Both the position numbers and the translations under genes were made by a program. From assembly GCA_029964075.1 (NCBI GenBank), contig CM057141.1, positions 14,694,001 through 14,758,000 of the forward strand: a stretch of 64,000 bases of DNA, in the 5' to 3' direction. Positions 1 to 9,600 of the stretch are shown here, piece by piece (positions within the stretch are counted from its first letter, which is position 1; every line of letters begins with the position of its first letter). Below the pieces are notes generated by a model. The model was not told the origin of the DNA. It did no database searches and saw only the letters and a program-made list of their open reading frames with translations. This DNA comes from Patiria pectinifera (taxonomy: Eukaryota; Echinodermata; Asteroidea; Valvatida; Asterinidae).

Positions 1-33
1 TGAAAAGCAAGACTTCACCAAAAGTTCAAGCAG

Positions 34-564
34 TTGCCCCAGAAAATGTTTTATTGCAGGACGATGGGAAAATTCAGGAAAATGGCATTGCAGCAAGGCA
101 CTCTCCGCCATTACGGCAATAGCATGCTCAAATTCCTGACATTCCTGCAGATCGATCCAAGCTACGCAAAGCAAACTCCCATCAAGGCTGGTTCATACTC
201 GAAAGCAAGACTTCACAAAAAGTTCATCAATCAGTTGCCCCAGAAAATGTTTTATTGCAGGACGATGGGAAAATTCAGGAAAATGGCATTGCAGCCAGGT
301 ACTCTCCGCCATTACGGCAATAGCATGCTGAAGTTTTTGACATTCCTGCAGATTGATCCGAGCTACGCAAAGCAAATTCCCATCTCAAGACAGGCTGTGG
401 TTGACTGTATAAGGGCAATCCAGGCACTGAACCGCAGCCTGAAACAAGCTGTCAAAAGGAGGCAAGGCCACAGGAGGTCTCTCATCACAGATTACGCACT
501 TAATTTGCAAGATAAATTGTGTCACACTAGCATGGTTGACACATTTTGTACACTCATTATCTGA
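34..564 (+). pseudogene. Tyrosine-recombinase-like remnant with an internal 201-bp duplication
   Basis: An open frame of 176 codons carries the same 67-codon block twice: the segment starting at 31 recurs at 232, in frame. Each block has a GTLRHYGNSMLKFLTFLQ stretch resembling the SAM-like N-terminal DNA-binding domain of phage-type tyrosine recombinases (a 'T..Y...l..FL.FL' pattern). After the duplication a basic helix-like tail follows (SLKQAVKRRQGHRR). The catalytic Arg and HxxR boxes are not visible, so this is at most a fragment. The next coding-like piece (632 onward) may belong to the same ancestral gene. Recombinase identity is inference from pattern only; a domesticated or transposon-encoded gene of another family is possible. 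Confidence 0.35.
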
Positions 565-631
565 TAGTTCATGCTTTCAAGATGGCATTTTGTGACAGTT
601 TCCTTTAACAACACACATTGTGTTTCTGCAG

Positions 632-760
632 TCCTGGGAAAACCTTGCAGATGTGGAGAGAAGCACAGTGGCGGACCATATGAGACATTCACTGTCTACG
701 CAAGCTAAATACTGTTTTAGGCTAAAAGAGACTGGACCGTGTCACTTCAAGGGAGAGCTA
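632..760 (+). pseudogene. Exon-like fragment with a recombinase-like C-terminal 'H-S-x-x-T...Y' motif
   Basis: After an acceptor-like TTTCTGCAG the frame reads SWENLADVERSTVADHMRHS and continues LSTQAKYCFRLKETGP. The HM.HS..T...Y arrangement is like the end of tyrosine recombinases (LGHs..tT..Y), where the Tyr is the nucleophile, but no HxxR box precedes it. It lies just downstream of the duplicated fragment at 34-564 and could be the next exon of the same gene. Family membership is inferred and unproven. Confidence 0.3.
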
Positions 761-840
761 GGCGGAGCCCTCTGCGTGTTCCCCGATTTGCCCATGAAAA
801 TGAAAATATAAGGTACAAATGTTTATCATTTTCTTCAAGG

Positions 841-1014
841 AAATACCGCCATATATCGTACAGACAAGTCATCCGGTGGTGCTGGGGATTTCTTGGACGG
901 CACAATCGTGTTCCGCTGCCATCATGCGTCGTGCAGAAGGCAAGAACGACCTTCCCTCACCCAGACAACAATTATGAAGGATTTCAATATCCAGATATGG
1001 ATGACATGATGTAA
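841..1014 (+). pseudogene. P2X7-receptor C-terminal-like domain, exon fragment ending in a stop
   Basis: The frame reads KYRHISYRQVIRWCWGFLGR, then HNRVPLPSCVVQKARTTFPH and PDNNYEGFQYPDMDDMM, then TAA. This matches the signature of the P2X purinoceptor 7 intracellular C-terminal domain: 'YR...W..G.LG..NRV.iPSC.V..iR..FP....Y.GF'. That cysteine-containing domain is known in vertebrate P2RX7 and also occurs without any channel in many invertebrate and repeat-associated proteins. No P2X channel exons are seen here. An acceptor-like TTTTCTTCAAG ends just before 840. Its neighbours (recombinase-like pieces, minisatellite) suggest a repeat-associated gene rather than a receptor. Whether it is still expressed cannot be seen. 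Confidence 0.55.
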
Positions 1015-1271
1015 TAATACAAATAACCATGTATTGATTTATTTTCTGATCCTGGGTTTTTTTTTAATGTATCTGGGGATTTGTAGCTGCATAAGGTATC
1101 ATCAGTCTCTACACCTCTTGATAAAGAGCAGAAGGAATATATCAGCCGTCTTACCTCATCTTGCTGAAAAGGCAGAACGTTCAAAACATCTATGTGCATT
1201 TAGAATTCTGTATTTTCAAACTTTGGCGCAACCCCATCCATCAAAAAGGAGAATTGTTGTAGTGGACAACT

Positions 1272-2681
1272 TTCAGGACTTCAAGAAGTGCTAGGATACC
1301 AGTGGTACTATACTGTGTCTCACCCACATAAGGCGAGAGGTTCTACCTCAAGCTTCAGGACTTCAAGAAGTGCTAGGATACCAGTGGTACTACCGTGTCT
1401 CACCCACACAAGGCGAGAGGTTCTTCCTCAAGCTTCAGGACTTCAAGAAGTGCTAGGATACCAGTGGTACTACCGTGTCTCACCCACACAAGGCGAGAGG
1501 TTCTACCTCAAGCTTCAGGACTTCAAGAAGTGCTAGGATACCAGTGGTACTACCGTGTCTCACCCACACAAGGCGAGAGGTTCTACCTCAAGCTTCAGGA
1601 CTTCAAGAAGTGCTAGGATACCAGTGGTACTACTGTGTCTCACCCACACAAGACGAGAGGTTCTACCTCAAGCTTCAGGACTTCAAGAAGTGCTTGGATA
1701 CCAGTGGTACTACTGTGTCTCACCCACACAAAGCGAGAGGTTCTACCTCAAGCTTCAGGACTTCAAGAAGTGCTAGGATACCAGTGGTACTACTGTGTCT
1801 CACCCACACAAGACGAGAGGTGCTACCTCAAGTTTCAGGACTTCAAGAAGTGCTAGGATACCAGTGGTACTATACTGTGTCTCACCCACACAAGGCGAGA
1901 GGTTCTACCTCAAGCTTCAGGACTTCAAGAAGTGCTAGGATACCAGTGGTACTATACTGTGTCTCACCCACATAAGGCGAGAGGTTCTACCTCAAGCTTC
2001 AGGACTTCAAGAAGTGCTAGGATACCAGTGGTACTACCGTGTCTCACCCACACAAGGCGAGAGGTTCTACCTCAAACTTCAGGACTTCAAGAAGTGCTAG
2101 GATACCAGTGGTACTACTGTGTCTCAAGCACACAAAGCGAGAGGTTCTACCTCAAGCTTCAGGACTTCAGAAGTGCTAGGATACCAGTGGTACTACTGTG
2201 TCTCACCCACACAAAGCGAGAGGTTCTACCTCAAGCTTCAGGACTTCAAGAAGTGCTAGGATACCAGTGGTACTACCATGTCTCACCCACACAAGGCGAG
2301 ACGTTCTACCTCAAGCTTCAGGACTTCAAAAAGTGCTAGGATACCAGTGGTACTACTGTGTGTCACCCACACAAGGCGAGAGGTTCTACCTCAAGCTTCA
2401 GGACTTCAAGAAGTGCTAGGATACCAGTGGTACTATACTGTGTCTCACCCACATAAGGCGAGAGGTTCTACCTCAAGCTTCAGGACTTCAAGAAGTGCTA
2501 GTTTACCAGTGGTACTACTGTGTGTCACCCACACAAGACGAGAGGTTCTACCTCAAGCTTCAGGACTTCAAGAAGTGCTAGGATACCAGTGGTACTATAC
2601 TGTGTCTCACCCACACAAGGTGAGAGGTTCTACCTCAAGCTTCAGGACTTCAAGAAGTGCTAGGATACCAGTAGTACTACC
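1272..2681. repeat. Minisatellite, 18 copies of an 80-82 bp unit
   Basis: The unit begins GGACTTCAAGAAGTGCTAGG and ends with CTACCTCAAGCTTCA. I count eighteen starts from 1277 to about 2645. Most units are 80 bp; several are 82 bp because of an extra TA (TATACTGTG in place of TACTGTG or TACCGTG). The unit at about 2161 has lost one A. Because 80 is not a multiple of three, the reading frame rotates, and the only common stop (TAG in GCTAGG) is met once per three units in any frame. Long open frames here are therefore a by-product of the repeat. Confidence 0.95.
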
Positions 2682-2885
2682 GTATTTTTAACAAGGCCAG
2701 ATACTTCGCATACATCGGGAAATGACATTATCATTTTGCCTTGTTGAGCGGAAACCCCTTGTAGAGTATTCTGATGAAAGACCTCCTCACTTCACAAGAA
2801 AGATACACTCAATCGAGGAATTCGTGACGGCAATACACATGCCGTCAAGCGCTACAACGTTCCAGTTGATCAGCAGAAGTATTTT

Positions 2886-3835
2886 TTGCTGGAGGTGTTG
2901 AAAGGAGGCCCTAAGGTAGAGGCAAAAGCCCTATTTGCCACAGGTGCTGACGTTAACGTCCTTGGTTACCTAAACAAGGGGTGCCACAGTCTAGTTCACA
3001 ATATCCATATGTTGTCAATCTTAACGCAAATAAGTTACAAAGTAACTGCCAACAAGGGAACAAGCAGCCCTCGTATTAGTGATGATGAGGTAATTGTCTC
3101 GTTTCCGACTAAAATACTCAACAGACTTCATACTACTAGTGAGAAGATTGACTTGCCTCTTGTTATCAAAAACCTTAAGCAAAAGATCAAGGCTATCTGT
3201 CAGAGGTCCAAAACGTGTGTACGTTATGGAGACAAGTCTTTGGGAGTGCAGTTGAACAGATGGAAAATATCAGTGTGTTCAATCAAATTACCTCTCAAGT
3301 CAGGCAGTCCCACAAAACGCAAATTACAAGATGAGTTAAATGATCAGCAGAATAAGCGCATCAGGTTAGAACATGGGTCGACCTCAATCACAAACAGACT
3401 TGAGGAAACGGAAGGTGAACACAAGAACTAGAATGTGAGGTTGATCGGTTCAGAAATTCAGTGAAAAAAACAAAGAGGTCAGAGAGGTCGAGGCAAATGT
3501 GAAGTCACTTGTAAGAAATCCCAGAAATACAAAAACCGAGCAAGAGCCTTAAATGACCTAAAAAAACATTGTAGAGGAAAAGGCACAGGATGCTGGTCTA
3601 AAACCTGTTTGTTTGGAATTACAGAACGAGACGGCAAGTTGATCAAGATAACAATGGGTGAGAGAGAAGAGCTTTTGACTGAAAGTGAAATTGATGAGAT
3701 GATGTTCATCAAAGGTACCTTCAACATCCCACAAACAGGGTACCACGAAGTAGCGCAACAGTACCTGACTTTGCCAAGATTATGTGCCATGAATGAAAAA
3801 AAAAAACACAGATCTAAACTCCACGTGTCATGCTG
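2886..3835 (+). pseudogene. Degenerate coding region of an uncharacterised repeat-associated protein family
   Basis: An open frame of 181 codons (2886-3431) contains a basic, probably coiled-coil stretch (SPTKRKLQDELNDQQNKRIR). It ends at a stop. A second frame from about 3480 to 3835 reads a Cys/Lys-rich segment (CEVTCKK...KKHCRGKGTGC) running into CLFGITERDGKLIKITMGER and FNIPQTGYHEVAQQYLTLPR. Both segments look like neighbouring parts of one protein broken by a frame change. From memory, similar 'ikd.FNIs...YHEl....LPR' blocks occur in uncharacterised cnidarian and echinoderm proteins. No function is known to me. The piece sits between the minisatellite and a possible LTR-like end. Confidence 0.4.
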
Positions 3836-4017
3836 AATTATTTGATTCAAAATAGGGATATCACAGAATAACGGGATTCGTACCATCTTTGGAAGAGTGC
3901 TTAACATCTGTATTGTCCGATCCAAAAAAATTACACTTAATTGCCAAAGCAAGTTTTTGCGGTTCAAAATAGGGAGGAATGCATTACACGCGCGCTTTTC
4001 ACTCTCTCGTCATATTA

Positions 4018-4630
4018 TTCTTTATCAAAGACTCATCCACACCGTTTTGTCTTCACTCTTACAGGTAATAATCTTTTGTTGTATTTTTACTTTATTTTTA
4101 ACATCCATCATATACTTAGACATTAATTTATCATGTTCCTCATTAATCACTCTTACTCTGCATTTTGATGTTATTTTGTTGATTACTGATGTGTATTTTT
4201 GGGTCGATTTGGGAGCTAAGTAAGATTTCCAGATTTCCAGATTCTGAAACTTTTTGTTAGTTCTAAGATAAAAGACTTTCATGTTTAAGATTGTTGAGGA
4301 AATCCTAGAATTGTTCGTTTCTTCAATGTTTAGCAAACCAGCCTTTTCTTGATTTATTTTACTTCGTTTTGTGTAAATATTCCAAATTTCCAAGATGGTG
4401 GTTGCCACCAAGATTTCTGCGCGAACCATAGATGATTTGTGTTTAATATTTAATTTACTGTAATTTGTGTTTAATTCTTTAAGTTAGTTAGTATTCATTG
4501 TGGTTATGTATTATTCTTTATCGAAGACTCATCCACACCGTTTCGTCTTCACTCTTACAGAATAAATCAGCAAAAACAAGATCCTTGTCGCCACTTGCCT
4601 CTTTCGGCCCAATTTCTACCTGGGTCACAA
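4018..4630 (+). repeat. Repeat with a 45-bp direct repeat at 4018-4064 and 4511-4561, possible LTR end
   Basis: The segment TTCTTTATCAAAGACTCATC...CACTCTTACAG occurs twice about 490 bp apart with two substitutions. The second copy runs into an AATAAA-like signal and a short tail. The stretch is AT-rich and non-coding. The arrangement resembles the R/U5 part of an LTR, but no primer-binding site or polymerase is seen, so this is tentative. Confidence 0.35.
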
Positions 4631-4736
4631 ATATTTTTAATAGGGACGTCTGAAGCGCCAATGTAAAAACACAATGTTTCTGCACAACCAGCAAATTGGG
4701 TATACCCTTACAGAATGGTCGTTTTCTACCCTTATT

Positions 4737-5170
4737 TCACTTGGTTCTGAAATTCAACATAATGGGCTGGCCGTCTAACAAATAAACATGACAATGAGCA
4801 AGAAAAAAAGGTTCAAGGGACTGTTTGGAACCGGCAGACTGACAAAAATTTCTTGCAAGGCAACCATTGAAGTTGTTCAAGGAATGAACCAAAACAAAAA
4901 TGAAGTCCCAAGCCACATTGCCCGCATCTCTGACATGATTGGATTGCAGCTGCCTTCCTGATAAATGCCAACTGGCATGCAGCTGCTGAGGCAACAAGAA
5001 CTAAGAATGGGAGCAAGAATGACAAGATGTTGAACAAGTGGAATAATGTAAGTTTCCCGGAATGCCTTATCCCATCAAATACTGTTGGCTTGCCTACATG
5101 TCCATCAGATGGAATCGAAGCAGCGATGCATAGGGTTGTCAGATTTCTTACCATAAGTCCACAGTAGTAC
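4737..5170. other. Non-coding or decayed sequence, possible transposon remnant
   Basis: A short plus-strand frame from 4790 reads MSKKKRFKGLFGTGRLTKIS and stops after 55 codons. The minus strand has an overlapping open frame with no domain I recognise. A decayed Myb/SANT-like or Harbinger-type ORF is possible but not demonstrable. Confidence 0.2.
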
Positions 5171-5377
5171 ACCTGAAGCCAAATTCACGGTGCTGCTAAG
5201 CACAAAAAAAGTCTGGCTTATAAAACCAGGTTACCAGCCAAAACTCCATGTGATGTATATTGCTCGTGATTGGTATTCGGCTTTTGTTTGCTTAGCATGG
5301 TAACCAGCTTTTATAAGCCAGACTTTTTTTTGTGCTCAGCAAATTTTTGTGCTTAGCAGCGCCATGAAATTGGGCCC
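5165..5377. mobile_element. MITE, GGGCCCAATTTCATGG family, copy 1
   Basis: The right end reads GCTTAGCAGCGCCATGAAAT followed by TGGGCCC. The left end has a degenerate matching inverted end (AAATTCACGGTGCTGCTAAG). Internal arms around 5203 and 5325 (AAAAGTCTGGCTTATAAAA and its complement) pair. It abuts copy 2 with one base between them. Confidence 0.65.
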
Positions 5378-5378
5378 A

Positions 5379-5653
5379 GGGCCCAATTTCATGGCGCTGC
5401 TTAACGGTTAGCAGAAATGTTGTGCTTACTTTAGCAGAAAATATTTGCTAACCTTAACGCTATTTCACGGCCACTCTGTGCTAACGCTTGGGCGTGCATG
5501 GATACGCCTATTGTTGCGTCACGACTTCAAGCAAATTTTGCTTGTGAAGTAAGCAAGCTCTTCGCTGTGCCTACTGCTTGCGGCCTCCGTGAAATAGACT
5601 AAGGCTCTGTTAGCAGAAAATCGTGTGCTTAGCAGCGCCATGACATTGGGCCC
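5379..5653. mobile_element. MITE, GGGCCCAATTTCATGG family, copy 2
   Basis: It starts GGGCCCAATTTCATGGCGCT and ends with CTTAGCAGCGCCATGACATT followed by GGGCCC, an inverted terminal repeat of about 28 bp. It is non-coding and 275 bp long, and lies back to back with copy 1. Confidence 0.75.
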
Positions 5654-6143
5654 TGATGAGTCTGAGGATAGCTTGAAAAGAGTTACAAACAGCAGTGTCA
5701 GCCACTAACCAAATGGAAGATAAAGGAAACAGTGTTCCAGATTGATAGCATGATTGCCTCAACGTGGATCTGTGGCCAAGGAAGCGGATTTAAGCCATTC
5801 GTTCTCAAACCGAGTTGGTGAAATACATGGTCATTCAGATCACTCACAGTGACTCACACATTCCCGGGGAACTGAATGTAGGTGCTTATGTGTCTTGTGA
5901 AGTAAGCGTAAAACAGTTATCTCAACAATGGAAAACTGGACTTGACTTTTTGTGTCTGCTGGACAAGGACTGGCCATGAGATCCAACCTTCGTCAACCAG
6001 ATAGAAGTTGGCAACTTGGAAAACGCCTCCCACTGTGGGCCTCTTATTGTCCTTCAATTGTTTATACTTTGAAATATTTGGCAAAAAGTCCCATATGTTT
6101 TGTACATGCTGTCCAAGAAATGGAAAGAGAGATCCATTTTTAA
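5654..6143. other. Non-coding or decayed sequence 3' of MCUR1
   Basis: No gene is recognised. On the minus strand around 5950-6050 a frame contains VGGVFQVANFYLVDEGWI, which is transposase-like in feel, but it is interrupted. I make no functional call. Confidence 0.2.
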
Positions 6144-6190
6144 ACCTTGTTTTTGGTCCAAAATTTAAAAATCTTTAAATTGATAATTAA

Positions 6191-6436
6191 GGCAAAAAAA
6201 AAATAGTTCTGTTTCCGACTACATGGCATTTGAAAATAGGGTAGGTAGGTAGTGAAATAATTTTTTTTGGCCAATTTTTTTTGTGTACGATCATATGGAG
6301 GCGTCTGCGTGTTGACAATAGTAAAAGGTAGAAATTGATGGTTTTGGGTGTTTTTTCCCCTCATTTATTAGGGTAGGGGCTGTCAGAATAGGGTAGGTAG
6401 GGAAACTGGAAGCAGAACTATTATTTTTTTTTGGCC
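6191..6436. mobile_element. PIF/Harbinger-like MITE (TAA target duplication), copy 1
   Basis: It starts GGCAAAAAAAAAATAGTTCT and ends with AGAACTATTATTTTTTTTTG then GCC. It is flanked by TAA at 6188-6190 and 6437-6439. The 3-bp TWA duplication is typical of PIF/Harbinger elements. A second copy with a TTA duplication is at 25668-25896. Confidence 0.8.
6364..6369 (-). terminator. MCUR1: Candidate polyadenylation signal of MCUR1 (AATAAA on minus strand)
   Basis: Plus-strand TTTATT gives AATAAA about 200 bp downstream of the MCUR1 stop codon. It lies inside the MITE at 6191-6436, so the element may supply the 3' end signal. No closer canonical signal was seen. Confidence 0.3.
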
Positions 6437-6567
6437 TAAGTGATTAAACATTTAAATATTAAAATAACACAACCATACCAGATGAATTTATCTGTTAACT
6501 GGAATTTGTTGAAAAGTTCATAATTTATCCAAAGGAAAACTCATATATTACGTCTTACTGTCGGCTG

Positions 6568-6626
6568 TCAATGCATCCAAATTCGGTAGAAACCCAGAGC
6601 TATTGTCAAACATCCCAGAAGTGTAC
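6568..6626 (-). CDS. MCUR1: MCUR1 exon 8 (membrane helix and stop)
   Basis: Encodes [19 protein letters not shown] and TGA. It aligns with human MCUR1 'GSIFTCLTVALGFYRLWI', the C-terminal membrane anchor. Confidence 0.92.
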
Positions 6627-9600
6627 CTGGCAAGAGAAAAGAAGAAATGAATATATTAAGCACAATGTAAAACAAGTTTATATTCCACTTGCCTGATTGG
6701 CCCAACTACAATCTCACATCTGTTTGATACATTTCAAAAAGTAAACACAATTTCTTGTAAAGATGTATGTAACAGACTGCAAAAGAGCCTATGGACTTTT
6801 GAATTCATTTTGATAGTTTACTTTCATTTAAATGCACATTAATATAAACTTTTTGTCATGGAGAAATTTCCGAAGTCATTTAATGACATCATAATTTAAC
6901 ACTCACACTCAGGTTATTCAAACAACTTTTAAATGTGTAGTCCTTATCAATTAACAGCAACACTTGTTAGTGCAGAGCTCAATAAAACACTCATTTACCA
7001 TTGCATACATTTGAAGACAAGTCATTGCATTTCTTTTTGTTTCTTCCATAGACTAAACACTTAAGGCCTGTTCACACTAGACAAATCTCGTGGTTGACAC
7101 GGGGTTGACACAGGGCTGAAAACATGCGGCGTTTCTCACTTGAAAAATGTCAACCCTGTGCCAACCCCGAGATTGATTTCTCCCCGGGTTGAACTCAACC
7201 CTGCTCCAGACCAGGGTTGAGATTTTCAACCCGGGTTGAAATTCTTGCCAGGGTACAAAACAGTAGTAACCGAGCGAAACAAGCTCGGTTTGAAAGGGGT
7301 TGAAATTTTTTTGTTAAACCTTAACCCAGGGCAGCACTGGGTTCGCCCAGGGTTGAGTTCAACCCAGGTGGAGAGGCTCTAGTGTGAAAAGGACTAGAGA
7401 TACCTGCGAAAAACAAAAGATATCTATTCAAGGACAACAATGAATCTGCTCTCTCATTGTTCTCATTGTCTTGCAGCTGTCCTCCGACTTCATGAAATAC
7501 ATGCACATAGGGAATGTACAACATTTGCTTTTGTTGCAATTTTCAGAAATAAATGGATTTGGAGGATTAGTATGTTATACAAAATATTGTTAAACTGACT
7601 TGTTCAATGTTTTTGGCTTGTAGATGCTGGAAAAACCAAGAAAACCTATCATTTTCTTGTAGTCTGGTTCCCTGACCCCACTTAAGATGAAACGAAGCAA
7701 TTAATACACTTTGGGGAATTGTAAAGTCAGAGAATCAGTCTAGAAGGCTTGTACCCCTTCACAGGTGTGTGATCAATTGCAAAGAAAAGTCAGAATAACT
7801 AAATATGAAAAATAAGAACAGTTTTTGAAAAAAGCCAGTTTTCTCCAACGCTGGTCGGCCGACCAACATTGGAAAAATACAGTTTTTCTTGAAAATGTCA
7901 GCCCACCAGGAGCCACGATTTTAAAGGATGCTTTAGACTGTCAGTCCCTAACAATTCAGTAAGATATTTCGTGATAATTTGATCATTTCGTTTTTTGATG
8001 TTTGCAAATGTTGTATTTTCCCTTTAACTAGTATATGCGCATGTAGTGTGTCCACACTGAATCTTTTGAGAGTGGTCACACAGTACTATTCCTGCAGACC
8101 TGAACAGAGTCCACGTACTTAAACACCACCAAACACTGGCAAAAGGGACCAATACTGGAGACATACCTGCAAAGTACCTGAAGATATCATTCTTGGTTGC
8201 CTCCAGCTTGGACATGACATTGGCTACCTCAGTGGTTATAAGATTCTTGGTAGTTTCAATCCGCATCCTGTGCTCATTAGCCTATCAGGGAATGAAACCA
8301 AACAAATACAATACAGCTTACTGAAAATTGCGTTTACATGGACTTCAAATGCACGGGGTGCCAAATTCAGCTTTAGTGTTGTCGAACGAATGGAATCATG
8401 TTGTTTTGTATATGTCCTAGGGCATATTATTAATAATAATGGGGTGCTTATATTGCGTTTCATGCCAAAGGTCTCAAAGCGCTTCACAATATTACCCCTA
8501 TTCATCAGGCCATGATACCAGTTTTTGTAGCAGCTCGAGATCAGCGCATTCTGGTCTCTACCTTCGCAGGTTGTGTTACAAACGCTTTTTGAAACTTGCT
8601 TTTGAAACAGAACTGCAGCTGAAATTCAAACATTTAAGCTCAATACACAAGTAAATGTACATGGTACTTGGACTAAGAATCACTTGAATGTACAATGAGC
8701 CTGAGCAGTCACAAAAAAGTAAATAACATTGCTATGGTATGAAAGTGTATCCTCTAATCTTTGCTAACATTCTGTAATGCCAGACTTGGCTTTGACTCAG
8801 CAACTGAGAACCTCCCACATTTTTAATAATAATAATAATAACAATAATAGCAGGTTCTTATATAGCGCTTTTAACTAAAATCAAAACGCTTTACATTATT
8901 ATTACCCCTGATCATTGGGCCAATCAAACATTCCAAATACCATTTCAGCTCCCTGGAGAGTATATAGCTCGATGCAGCCTGTTAGGCGCAAGGAAGCTAA
9001 TTCAATCACAATAATCATCTCTGCCCTCACAGGTACCCATTTACTCCTGGGTGGAGAGAAGCAATAAGTGCCTTGCTCAAGGGCACAGGCACCATGACCC
9101 CGGCTGGACTCGAACCCACAACCCGCACTTGAGGTTCAAGTCTAAGCACAGGATAACTGAATGGAATTAAGGATACTATCAAACAGTGGTACACACCTCA
9201 TCTTTCACCCTGCTTTTCTCCAAGTTGAGGTCCAATGCAACCTTGTTGCTCAGATTGGTAATGTCATCCTGTACAATTTATAGTAAACATAAAACGTACT
9301 AAGAAAACCATTCTCTTAGTTGAGAAATTATTCCCACATGGCGCTCGTAAACCGTTCATTTATTAGTATCTCCACCAAGCGAAGCCTCAAATCTTACTTA
9401 AAACATACTTAAATGTGTAAATCAAATTAACTTTTTGTCCTTCACCGACGTATAAACACTGTATACTCAGTGTGTTACCTCCCGAGGGAAAATGGAAAAA
9501 ATCACTCGGGTGGGCCTCGAACCCACGCAAGTCCCACCCAAGTGATTTTTTCAACTTTCACTAGGGAGGTAACACACTGAGTATACAGTGTTTATTCATC

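Noticed and set aside
1288-2691. Long overlapping open frames up to 166 codons
   Set aside because: They lie in the 80-bp minisatellite, exist in all three frames and have no conserved domain.
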